DNA from: Vibrio maritimus
Lineage (GTDB): Bacteria > Pseudomonadota > Gammaproteobacteria > Enterobacterales > Vibrionaceae
Direction: 5' to 3'
Assembly: GCA_000755425.1 (NCBI GenBank)
Contig: BBMT01000011.1
Span: 91,582-155,581 of the forward strand
DNA length: 64,000 bases
In this document: positions 55,022 through 64,000 of the stretch, piece after piece
Numbering within the stretch: the stretch's first letter is position 1
Layout of the letters: the number at the start of each line of letters is the position of its first letter
Notes under the pieces: model-generated
Told to the model about the DNA's origin: nothing
The model's database searches: none
What the model saw: only the letters and a program-made list of their open reading frames with translations
Program-made: the position numbers and the translations under genes

Positions 55022-56651
55022 GCAGCCACCTCTTCACCGGTTAAGCGGATCGACTTGAGCCCATACTTTTTGCTGTCGAGTTTATTGCTCACAATGATTA
55101 GGAATTGTTGGTTTGCTTTTGGTATGAGTGTTGAAACGACTCGCTCGCCAAACGCGTTGTCAAAAACTGAGTCGATGTCATCCAGTACGAGTAATTTCTT
55201 TTGGCTTAGCATCGCCCGTACTATTAAGAGAGCGTATTGAACCTGCCTCGAAACAGGCGCGTTTTTGTGTCCGGTAAGTTGGGTGTAGAAACCATCGGTA
55301 AGCGCATCGATTTCATGTTTAATACCAAGGTTCTTGCAGATGGTAAACGCAGCACTGTTTAAGATGGGTCTGAAACACGTTAGGTTATCTATGATAGTTC
55401 CCTCTACGAAAGTACTGTTTCCATCTATTCTGTGCACGGCCTCTCGCCAGGTGTGGTAGTGGACATCATGAAGAGGTTTGTGATTGATGTAGATTTCTGA
55501 TTTTTCACATTCAACATCTCGTGTAAGACAGCGAGTAATATGACTCTTGCCACTGCCAGAGAGTCCTCGAATAACCGTGGGTCTACCTAATGTGAACTCG
55601 ACTCTCTGACCCGTAGAGAGTTTCACTTCAATAAGATTGCCAATATCTTGCTCAATTGGAGCGGGTAGCGATTCATCTCGAGTTTCAACCAGTGCCACAT
55701 CACGCTGCTGTTTGTATTCTAATTCCAATAATTCGGACACTTTCTCGATGTGAAGTTTGTTCAGCTTCCAGCGGCCTATCGTACGCATTACTTGTTGATA
55801 AGGAGCAAAATATCGATTGGTTAACATGATAATGGCCGCCATTACACCCTGACTCGCTGACAAGTTAATAACCGACGTGGCAAGTAGCACCACAACACAA
55901 GCAATAGAAAGTTGCTGAATTAGCGCAAGCACCAAGTTAAACTGAGACTCTAAATTTTCGTACTCAATATTTTTACTTTCCCGCTCCTTGACCATATCCG
56001 TCATTAGACTTTCTAGACGGTACTCCATAGTGCGGCTTTTGTTGTCGAGTGGACTTGAGACAATCTCAATGATTTTGGAGTTGGTAAGACCTTCAATCTC
56101 TGACTTCTCTTCTAACGTCACAATTTTTCGATTAGAAATACGCAGTGCGGCTATGTAAAGAATGATCGAAGCCACGACCAACGTAAGGCCTGCGCCGAGG
56201 TTAATGAGGCCGATGATGATGATGGTTATTACACTGACCACGGCGTTGATGACCGCTCGAACGGTTTCTCCTCCAAAGAAGCTTTTAATCTCAGGAATGG
56301 TCGAAATACGCTCTAAGTACTGACCAGGTTCGAGTTGATTAAACTTGTTTATTTCAGCCAAACACACCGACTTAAACACACGGTTGGTTAAATCGGTTTC
56401 AAAGTCCTTCATCAACGTAGCGGTGATGACTTCTTCTTGTTTCTTCAGAAGGTAATCAAGGTAGATGGCCACGAGGATAATTGCGAATAGCAGAGAGAGG
56501 GTATCTTTGGCTTGGTTGGGTAATACCCGGTCGAATATAATCAAAATAGAGAAGGTAGGACCAAAGCAAACAGAGTCGACATGATGGTCGAAAAAGTGAG
56601 ATACACCGTATCGGCAAATGTGATTCGTTGGGAGAAATGCTCACTACTCAT
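55018..56651 (-). CDS. type I secretion ABC exporter B (degenerate ATPase), frameshifted
   Basis: Second ABC exporter half, about 543 residues, without a C39-like domain. It begins at the ATG at 56649-56651 (MSSEHFSQRITFADTVYLTF); the frame is lost at 56543-56546 (T missing, repair PSLFLIIFDRVLPNQAKD). The membrane part has the typical VLP-x-LF..DRVLPN segment. The ATPase has Walker A GLSGSGKSH, but no LSGGQ (APVSRQVQYALL) and Walker B is LLVLDDIDS, with Asp in place of the catalytic Glu. Likely the inactive partner of a heterodimer with exporter A. It is 49 bp after tolC. Confidence 0.8.
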
Positions 56652-56700
56652 CGACCCGTCCTGTTGCTGCTCGCTGTTGAAAGAAGATTGCTTATAGTTC

Positions 56701-58080
56701 TTAGTTTTTTAAATGCTCAGGTATTACGTCCATATTGCGAATACTCGATTCGTTGACCATTAAGGCCATGATCTTTTCTATGCTCAGCGGGGATAAATTC
56801 CCCACCGTTTTGTCGAGTCGAATAGACTCAATAACATAATCGTATTTTGCGCTCTCATAATCCCGAATAGCACTAAACAACTTGCTCTCTGCAGCAAGTA
56901 AATCGGTTAGGGTGCGCGTACCCAGATCGTAAGCCCTCTTAATTCCATTGTAGGAAGAATAATTGGCACGAATAATATTTTCGAAGGTGAAAATCGATTG
57001 AGAGAAATCGTTGATGTTGAGAATGGAGGTTTCTAGGTCATTTTTGACCGTGTTGCGCGTGTCGAGAAGGAGTAGTTCATTGCGTTCAATGGTTTTTTCA
57101 TTCTTCTTATAAGCATAGTAATCAGAGCCACCGGTCGTGATTGGAACGGTTAGCGTAAGCCCAAGGGACTTAGAGTCGCTAATCCCTGTTGAGCCAGGTG
57201 TTGTAATCGGATCGAAGTTGTTGGTGTCATCATGACGATAACTGGCGCTAGCTGATAGACTTGGCGCAAAATTAGACCCGGTTTCTTTCAGTGTTCTAAA
57301 GCTTCGCTCTAATGTTTTCTCAGAAACAATGATGTCGTTGTTGTACTGCATCGCTTGCTCAAGTAGATCGCCACTCCGCTCAAACGTAATTTCTGACAAT
57401 ATGAGGCTACGCTCTAAGTCTTGAGTTGGAATAACTGGGTATTGTGTGAGTAACTCCAGTGTATTGAGAATCACATCTTTGTCTTTACCAAGGGTTCTCA
57501 AGCGGTTAGCTATGCCTTCTTTTTGGGCCACCACTTCATAAAGCTCACTCGCCGCAACATTACCAAGCTCCACATTACGTTGCATTTGCTTGAGTCTCGC
57601 GAGCGACGAGTCTAACTCTGCTTTAGTTGCACGAGTTTGAGCTCCGTTTTTGAGATATTCAAAGTACTGAATAGCTATCTCTTGAATGATCTCTTGAGTT
57701 TTGTTTTCGTTTTTAATCTCTTCAATATTGAAGTCGAGCTTTGCGGTGCCGTACTTGTAGATATCCGCAAGATTAAACAAGCTTTGACTCAAGGACACGC
57801 TATAACCGTGGTCGTTGTAGCTATTGGTAGTATCGTCGGTATCACTTAGAACGGTGCGGTTACCACTCCAAGTACTCGTCGCATTGGCTGAAATAGTAGG
57901 AAGAAACTTTGAGCGGCTGACATCAATGTTGTAGGCGTTCTCTTCAACTCCTTTTCGACTCGCGATAAGCGACACATTGTTGTTCAAACCGATCTGTACC
58001 GCCTCCAGCAACGTTAGCGCTTGAGAAGGAAAGCTAACAACGATAAAAGCACAACTAACTAATCTTCTGATAGGCCACAT
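56701..58080 (-). CDS. TolC-family outer-membrane efflux protein of the secretion operon
   Basis: Outer-membrane factor of 459 residues that forms the exit duct for the type I system. Signal peptide MWPIRRLVSCAFIVVSFPSQA, then LTLLEAVQIGLNNNVSL, the start of the first coiled-coil repeat, and the repeated pattern LGNVAASELYEVVAQKE / YDLGTRTLTDLLAAESKLF. The start overlaps the end of the hybrid-kinase gene by 26 bp, so its synthesis depends on the kinase reading frame being translated. Intact. Confidence 0.88.
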   Translation of the reverse strand: MWPIRRLVSCAFIVVSFPSQALTLLEAVQIGLNNNVSLIASRKGVEENAYNIDVSRSKFLPTISANATSTWSGNRTVLSDTDDTTNSYNDHGYSVSLSQSLFNLADIYKYGTAKLDFNIEEIKNENKTQEIIQEIAIQYFEYLKNGAQTRATKAELDSSLARLKQMQRNVELGNVAASELYEVVAQKEGIANRLRTLGKDKDVILNTLELLTQYPVIPTQDLERSLILSEITFERSGDLLEQAMQYNNDIIVSEKTLERSFRTLKETGSNFAPSLSASASYRHDDTNNFDPITTPGSTGISDSKSLGLTLTVPITTGGSDYYAYKKNEKTIERNELLLLDTRNTVKNDLETSILNINDFSQSIFTFENIIRANYSSYNGIKRAYDLGTRTLTDLLAAESKLFSAIRDYESAKYDYVIESIRLDKTVGNLSPLSIEKIMALMVNESSIRNMDVIPEHLKN

Positions 58081-60289
58081 ATTTTTTGATCACCTTGAGA
58101 ATTTCATCGCTTTTGTAAGGCTTGCTGATTACGTAATCCATACCGGCTTCGATACATGCTTTATGTTCTGCAACACTGGTCAATGCAGTTGCACCAATGA
58201 TCGTCGAAGGAATGGAAATATCGTTTTCTTTTTCGTGTTCACGTATAAGGCGAGTAGCCTGTATGCCACCCATACCCGGCATAATACAGTCCATAAAGAT
58301 GATGTCGGCACGCTGTTTCTTAACCCATTCGACCGCTTCTGACCCGTCACCCACGGTATCGGCGTTATATTCTTGTTTCATCAAAATACGCTTGAGCAAG
58401 AACTGTTGTACCTTGTCATCTTCAACAATTAAGAATGAACTGTTCTCTAAGGTCTCCTCAACGGACTCTGCTTCCAATGCTTCACGCAAGTGAGGAATAA
58501 ACTCGTGCGGCAAGATAGGACTGAAAAAGACTTTGTCGACATACTCATGAGTGATTTGAGCCAACTCAGAGGTGCTCGACATCAAAAACAGCTTAGTTCC
58601 GGTAGGCTTTAAACGCTTGCTTAACGTTTTGCTAAAAGGAGCGATTTGGATACCTTCAATGGCATCTGTGATGATGACGCCATCTACTTTATCTTCAGAA
58701 GGGTTGAGGCGGAAAAGCTCATTAGGATCTTCGCACACGGTAAAATTAGCGCCATTCAAGGTAAGAACATCCGTCAATATCTCTAGCGATAACATGCCAG
58801 AGCTACAAACAATAAGATTCTTACCTTCTAATGTACTTGAGTTAGGCGCGAAATAGCTTTGAGCTTCAAGATCCACTTCTACTTGGAAGCGTCGCTGCTT
58901 GCCTGATTCGAACCATTTAGAATTAAAGTGACCCACATTCCCAAGGATTGATTTTGTCCATTCGTCATTACTTCCCATTGAATCGGCTCGTTCAGACCAA
59001 TGTAGCGAATCAACCTTAGCCATTTTCACATTCGTGTTAGTCAGAAAAGTAAGTGACAATGTAACCCTTGAGCGATCGACATCTAGACCACTACCAGTCT
59101 CTACTTTAAACAGCACGTTTCTATCGGTTTGAACTTGCAGAGCGTTGGAAAGCTTCAGGAAAAGCATCCAAAACAGGCTAGTTTGATGACCAAGAACCAT
59201 AGCTGGCACACTACCAATAAATGCACATTCAAGCTTTAGGTTTTCACGCTGGAGTTTAGACTTCATGTGGATAGTCAGTTCAGAGACGACATCTAAGAAA
59301 GAAAACGCGCTACTACTTTTATCCCGGCCTTGAGAGAGCAGTCGATTGTAGTTTTCAGCAAGTTCAGAGAGGGTATTAGCAGCAGAAGTAATGTCCTGAG
59401 CGAGAACCGCTGTGTTTTCATCAGCATCTTGGACAAGATAATGAATTCCGCCTTTGATGGTGTTCGTTATCCCGCGAATTTCATAACCAATTAGCCCGTA
59501 GAGCTGTTGATTCAAGTCGGCGTCTTGTTGCTGCTTATCCACCTTTTCGTGAAGCAACCTCAACTTGGAATAAATGCTACGCTCAATGGGGTCGATCTCA
59601 GTAGTACTAAGGATCTCTTCGATTTTTGATGAGTCTAGTTCATCCAAACGCTCGGCGAGAGACTCAAAACTCTGATTCACAGAGCGGCGATCACGAACCG
59701 TTTTCTTTAGTCTATTCCAACCTCCAAGAACGACAGCGATGGCAATAATGGCTAGTAGGGGAAAAATAACGACAATAATGTTCACAGAAGAGCGAATATC
59801 CTCAACAACTTGTTTGTGCTCAACAAAGAACAGATCGTCAAATCGGTTACGGATCTCTACATAGTTGTTGCTAAGGGTTGTACGTAGTAGATAGTAGTCT
59901 TCACTCTGAGGCGACTCTTTTGCGAAGTATCGATTGATCGCCAGCTGCACGTTACTGTATTCCACAGCACCAACTAAACTGACTTGCTTTTTGTCTAATG
60001 CGGCGAGCGCTTTGAAGGCGGCCATTTCATTCATCAATGACTGAGCGTGTTGGCTAACGTCATCACACTCACCAGTTTGAAGACACACATCTAGGGTAAG
60101 AATGGTGGATTCAAGTGCTGTATTCAGCTTCTCAGTTTGAGCAATAAGCGGAGTAGTGAAGGCACTTTCTTTAGGAGCAGCTGTATAGTACTGATACGCA
60201 AACCAGAGACCAATAGCCGAAAGGCATAGTAAAACTACTATGCCTAATTTGATCACTGGGAAGCTGTATACTTTGTACCTCGGCTTCAT
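58055..60289 (-). CDS. hybrid histidine-kinase-like protein with degenerate kinase and intact receiver
   Basis: Membrane protein of 744 residues inside a secretion operon. TM1 about 13-33, periplasmic region with two Cys (LDVCLQTGEC), TM2 about 172-192. A dimerisation-like helix follows; its H-box reads LIGYEIRGITNTI, so the acceptor His of SHEIRT is Tyr. The ATPase region has an Asn (KLSNAL) but no clear G1/F/G2 boxes. A second weak receiver-like part is at about 485-600, then a complete receiver (620-740): IVEDD, IIFMDCIMPG, GATAL, SKPY. It stands between hlyD (gap 3 bp) and tolC (overlap). Confidence 0.8.
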   Translation of the reverse strand: MKPRYKVYSFPVIKLGIVVLLCLSAIGLWFAYQYYTAAPKESAFTTPLIAQTEKLNTALESTILTLDVCLQTGECDDVSQHAQSLMNEMAAFKALAALDKKQVSLVGAVEYSNVQLAINRYFAKESPQSEDYYLLRTTLSNNYVEIRNRFDDLFFVEHKQVVEDIRSSVNIIVVIFPLLAIIAIAVVLGGWNRLKKTVRDRRSVNQSFESLAERLDELDSSKIEEILSTTEIDPIERSIYSKLRLLHEKVDKQQQDADLNQQLYGLIGYEIRGITNTIKGGIHYLVQDADENTAVLAQDITSAANTLSELAENYNRLLSQGRDKSSSAFSFLDVVSELTIHMKSKLQRENLKLECAFIGSVPAMVLGHQTSLFWMLFLKLSNALQVQTDRNVLFKVETGSGLDVDRSRVTLSLTFLTNTNVKMAKVDSLHWSERADSMGSNDEWTKSILGNVGHFNSKWFESGKQRRFQVEVDLEAQSYFAPNSSTLEGKNLIVCSSGMLSLEILTDVLTLNGANFTVCEDPNELFRLNPSEDKVDGVIITDAIEGIQIAPFSKTLSKRLKPTGTKLFLMSSTSELAQITHEYVDKVFFSPILPHEFIPHLREALEAESVEETLENSSFLIVEDDKVQQFLLKRILMKQEYNADTVGDGSEAVEWVKKQRADIIFMDCIMPGMGGIQATRLIREHEKENDISIPSTIIGATALTSVAEHKACIEAGMDYVISKPYKSDEILKVIKKYVAYQKIS

Positions 60290-60292
60290 GGT

Positions 60293-61639
60293 TTAACGCT
60301 CGTCAAATGCATCTTCAATAGCCGACATAACGGCTTTGCCGCGTACTCTATGACGCGTCTATCGCCGGTTTTTATATCTGCCGTAAACTCCATAAATGGT
60401 GAGAGACTGTACTTAGTCCCGGAACGTTCAAGAAAGTCATGCTCAATCGTAATTTTCGCTAAATAGTACTCCGTTTCTTCCTCCTCATAAGAGGAACGAC
60501 TGATCGAGGAAATCTTACCTGGCATAAAGCCGTACTTGGCAAAGTTGTAGGTATCGAACTTCAGTTTTACTTCTTGTCCAACTTCAACAAAACCCATCTC
60601 TTTGCGAGGGATCTTCGCTTCCCCGTGCAAGGTATTATTTAACGGTGCAATATCGGCAATGCTTTCTCCTGGAGGCACCACAGCAGAGCGAAAATTAAAA
60701 TGCACTTTATCAACAACGCCATCAACGGGAGAATAAACCACTAGACGATTCACCTTATCCGTATGCTGAGGTTGCTGTATTCGTTTAATGTCGAGATCTT
60801 TATTAGCTTGAATTATTTGCGCTTGATACTCCGCGTTTCTATTTACAATCAGATCGTTAAGCTGTTTTTCTAACCTTAGCAGTTGAAAATCTTCATTCAT
60901 GAGAGATTCATCGAGATTTTCGATTTCTCTCACCATATTAGACTCTTGAACCTGCATATTCAGGACGTCCACGTAAGAAGCCATTTCTTCGTTATATAGC
61001 GTTTGTTTAATTTCAAGTTTGTTTTCGAATCAATTTGAGCTGATTAAGAGAGCTAACGCGCCTTTTTTTCATTGACGCTATAAGACGATCTTTGTGTTCG
61101 ATATCATGTTTGATCAACGCTTCCGCAGAAACATTTTTATCATTCTCTTTACGCCATGTATCCTGATTCACCCGCACGAGATCAGGGAAATCGGAATAAG
61201 GCGAGTAGTCAGGTTCTTTTTGCGCGATTAAGCTTAAGTAGCGAAGCCTATCGAGTTCAAGTTGAGCGATTTCCGCATTCATCGTCGAAAGTTGTGAGTT
61301 TCTTTCGATGGCTCGAAGCCTAGCGATTGGCTGGCCTTCGTAAACAATGTCCCCAGGCTTTACGAGCATTGAATCGAGTATTCCTCCTTCAAGATGCTGA
61401 ACCTTCTCTATATCAGATTCAAGTAACAGCTCCCCCCTCGATGAAACGACAATATCGATACGAGCTTGAGAGGCAATGCCCAGCAGAATCAGAATGATAA
61501 AGAAAGTCAAAAGAAGGGTTTTGTGGACGGTTGTCATTGCACTCTTTATTTCAACCGCTTCAACATAATCTGATTCGGATTTATCCGTATTTTGAATCAA
61601 GGCATTTCTAATGTGATGCTCGATGTTACTTTTACTCAC
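60293..61639 (-). CDS. HlyD-family periplasmic adaptor, two frameshifts
   Basis: Membrane fusion protein of type I secretion, about 448 residues. One helix (TLLLTFFIILILLGIASQ), then the barrel-sandwich half (SRGELLLESDIEKVQHLEGGILDSMLVKPGDIV), a long coiled coil and the second half (VYSPVDGVVDKVHFNFRSAVVPPGESIADIAP). Breaks: 61018-61020 (one A too many on the coding strand, repair IRKQLEIKQTLYNEEM) and 60335-60337 (one A missing, repair AAKAVMSAIEDAFDER with stop at 60293). First gene of the operon, divergent from the adhesin. Confidence 0.88.
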
Positions 61640-61958
61640 AACCGCCTCCCGGACAACAACCTAAACTATAGTATTAAATATACGTGATAACAGCGTCTTA
61701 GGTTTAGATTGCACAAATATCACCTTAACTAATAGCTAAGTATATTAACGCTCATTTTTCAAAAAAATTTCCTTGTTAATCTGTGGTTTGTGTTTGGTTG
61801 CGTAGTTAAATAATTTTAATACGCATAAATCTTAATTTTGTCACCTAAACTTTTTGCTTTTTTTTCGTGAGATTTGCCTTGTCTTTCGTGTTTGTTGTCC
61901 TTTACTGGGTTTCTAGGAAGTGTCTGATTTTAAAAGCTGACAACGCGACGGAGGCAAC
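61640..61958. other. divergent promoter region between secretion operon and adhesin
   Basis: About 320 bp, strongly AT-rich (for example 61650-61870 with many A/T runs), as expected of an H-NS-type controlled accessory region. I see no convincing sigma-54 or FNR motif, no cyclic-di-GMP type site I could name and no open frame. The adhesin start is preceded by GGAGG at 61951-61955. Confidence 0.5.
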
Positions 61959-64000
61959 ATGGCTGACAACAACGAAAACAACCCTCTCAATGATGCGGTC
62001 GAACAAGTAGAAACCGGTAATGATGGTACGGAGCAGCAACAGGCTCAGCAGAACCAACAAAACACAATTGCAACCACTATTGCGACAGGGCAGATGCTGC
62101 CGATGCCGCAGACGATGCGAACCAAGCAATGCAAGACGATCCCAGCGGTGCTGGTTCGGCAAGTGAAGGTGATGATACCGGTGGTGCACAATCTGCTCAG
62201 GCTGTAGATAGCGAAGCAGCTTCCTCCGAAGGCGCCCAGTCAGGTATTGTTGATAGTCAAATGGCAGACGGTGGCGCTGGTGCTGATGCCGGTTCTGGTG
62301 GTGCTGGTGGCGCGGGGGCTGGCGCGCAAAGTGTCGGTGGACAAGATTCTGAAAGTTCTGATGGCGGCGGTGATGCAGAGGGACAAACTCAGCAGGTTCC
62401 AGATTCCCCACAAGCTGCTGCAGCTACACCAGAAGTCGATACTGGCGCAGGTGAAGGCGATGATTTTGACTCACAAACAGACAGTGAAACGTTCGAGGTT
62501 AACGTCCTTGATGATGGTGAAGAAGCCAATTTAGATCAAGAGAGATTGGATGATGACTTTGATTCTGAAACAACAGAGCAAACGTTCGAAATCCAAGTCG
62601 AAGATGTGAACGATGAAGCAGAAGTTGAAGACGTTGCTTATACCATCCAAGAGGATGGTTCTCTGACATTCACTGATGCACAATTGTTAGCCGGCGCAAC
62701 CGATGTTGATGGTGATGACCTTACAATAGCTGATGTAAGTTACACCGGCACCGATGGTGTGTTCACCGACAATGGTGATGGTACTTACACGTTCTCTCCA
62801 AATGAAAACTTTAATGGTGAAGTGGATCTAACTTTCTCTGTCAGCGATGGAACCACAACTACTGAAGCCAATATTGACGTGACTGTCGAAGCCGTTAACG
62901 ATCTACCTGTCGCGGGGTCAACGACTTACTCAGTTAACGAAGATGGCATTATCACAATTAGCGATGATCAGTTGTTAGCTAACTCAAGTGATGTTGAAGG
63001 AGGCGTTTCCGTCAGCGACGTTTCCTACTCGGGCACCGATGGTATTTTCACTGACAATGGTGATGGCACCTATAGCTTCGCACCAAATGAAAACTTCAAC
63101 GGCAATGTCAGCCTGGATGTCGTTGTCGTGGATGAAGACGGTGCAACTGCTGAAACTACAGCAGGCATTGATGTTATTGCAGTTAATGATGCTCCAGTTT
63201 CAGGAGACTTAGCTTACTCGGTTGATGAAGATGGTTCGATTACTCTGACTCAAGAGCAATTGTTATCGCAAGCGAGTGATGTGGACGGCGATGATCTCAC
63301 TGCGGCTAACTTATCGGCTGGTGATAACGCAACCGTAACGGCCAACGAAGACGGCTCATTCACTATCACGCCGGACGCAGACTTCAATGGTGACATTGAC
63401 CTCAGCTTCGACATCTCTGATGGCACCGATACTATCGTCGCTAATGCCGACCTTACTGTAAATCCAGTGAATGACGCCGCGGTTGTGGAAGATGTGGGTT
63501 ACACCATCCAAGAAGATGGTTCATTGACCTTCACTGATGAACAGCTCCTTGCGGGGGCGTCAGATATTGATGGCGATGACTTGTCAGTAGCAGATGTCAG
63601 CTACTCAGGCACCGAAGGTGTGTTCACCGATAATGGTGACGGAACCTATACCTTCGCGCCAAATGAGAACTTCAATGGTGAAGTCGACCTAAGCTTCTCT
63701 GTAAGCGATGGCACGACTACGACTGAAGCCAACATTGACGTGACGGTTGAGTCTGTCAACGACACCCCAGTGGCGGGTTCAACAACGTATTCAGTACAAG
63801 AAGACAACTCTATTACCATTACTGACGAGCAGTTATTAGCTAACAGTTCAGATGTTGAGGGTGATGTTTCCGTTCAGGATGTCTCTTACTCTGGTACTGA
63901 TGGTGTCTTTGCGGACAACGGTGATGGTACTTATACCTTCTCGCCAAACGAGAACTTCTCTGGTGAGGTGAGCTTTGATGTTGTCGTGGCAGATGAAGAT
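61959..64000 (+). CDS. giant cadherin-like repeat adhesin (type I secreted), partial, frameshifted
   Basis: N-terminal part of a very large surface protein that runs past the window end. Residues from MADNNENNPLNDAVEQ on form a low-complexity Ala/Gln/Asp/Gly-rich stretch of about 220 residues, then tandem domains of about 96 residues with the pattern VNDAPV...YSV-EDGS-I-DEQLL...DVDGDD...YSGTDG-FTDNGDGTY-F-PNENFNG. Asp-rich loops suggest Ca2+ binding. The frame breaks at 62088-62090 where one G is missing (repair IATGADAADADDANQA). No N-terminal retention module or LapG-like TAAG site is visible. The neighbouring T1SS operon is its probable exporter. Confidence 0.85.
62626..64000 (+). repeat. 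tandem cadherin-like coding repeats with three-unit super-repeat
   Basis: Five repeat units start near 62626, 62908, 63191, 63487 and 63769 (about 283-290 bp each). Unit 4 is far closer to unit 1 than to its direct neighbours, and unit 5 to unit 2; matched points (for example 62641 and 63502, 62927 and 63788) are exactly 861 bp (287 codons) apart. The unit of expansion is therefore three domains. Confidence 0.8.

Noticed and set aside
61902..62411. Minus-strand open frame rich in His opposite the adhesin N terminus
   Set aside because: Low-complexity antisense reading of the Asp/Gly/Gln-rich coding strand; crosses the adhesin start.
1..64000. tRNA, rRNA, CRISPR arrays, prophage or transposase genes
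   Set aside because: None recognised in the window; the only repeats are the adhesin domains and the 140 bp inverted element.

Overview
The window reads as chromosomal DNA of a Vibrio or a close relative in the Vibrionaceae. Gene content and order support this: a MobB-MoeA fusion next to tungstate transport, potABC with two potD genes, ttcA-uspE-fnr-ccoSIH-ccoPQON, an FDH cluster with DUF3305/DUF3306, and a YbiT-type ABC-F protein. Most of positions 1-52860 looks like ordinary core genome. Positions 52878-64000 look like an accessory type I secretion and giant adhesin locus.

Layout. (1) 1-4702: peptidases, a LysE-type exporter, a small lipoprotein, an alpha/beta hydrolase and a small DUF2960-like protein. 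(2) 4743-9489, minus strand: tungstate ABC transporter tupABC running straight into mobA and mobB-moeA, so oxyanion uptake and pyranopterin cofactor assembly form one unit. (3) 9717-13178: a sigma-54 response regulator and its sensor kinase, divergent from tupA. (4) 13243-18108: small proteins, YHS protein, Rof, and a three-gene MscS/membrane-ATPase unit. (5) 18300-22000: outer-membrane barrel, ybiT, an inverted-repeat element, GlpM family. (6) 22001-31897: fdhD, DUF3305/3306, a large polyferredoxin, a TorD-like chaperone, a Tat peptide protein, fdhABC. (7) 32253-34340: ammonium transporter and sirtuin. (8) 34413-39542: spermidine/putrescine importer. (9) 39870-45120: Bax, ttcA, uspE, fnr. (10) 45212-52240: cbb3 oxidase assembly (TauE/SafE, ccoS, ccoI, ccoH) and structural genes ccoPQON. 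(11) 52878-61639, minus strand: hlyD, a degenerate hybrid kinase, tolC and two unlike ABC exporters, divergent from a repetitive adhesin (61959 to the window end).

How it fits together. A near-palindromic motif with arms TGAGACA/TGTCTCA lies upstream of both the tup-mob-moe operon and the fdh operon, each time above a GG-N10-GC sigma-54 promoter. The only sigma-54 activator in the window sits between tup and its own sensor kinase. I infer one regulon that couples supply of Mo/W and cofactor to production of the respiratory formate dehydrogenase. A separate NtrC/sigma-54 control region precedes the ammonium transporter, and fnr carries a perfect FNR box on its own promoter.

The most unusual locus is the secretion cluster. 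It has two different exporter half-transporters, one with clear substitutions in the ATPase motifs, and an embedded hybrid histidine kinase whose phosphoacceptor His is replaced by Tyr while its receiver looks intact.

Quality warning: about 29 single- or two-base indels break at least 18 genes, mostly as one base missing from a short run of the same base. Conserved housekeeping genes (fdhA, ccoI, potA, fnr, ttcA) are hit, so these look like sequence errors rather than real gene decay. I give full gene spans and mark each break.
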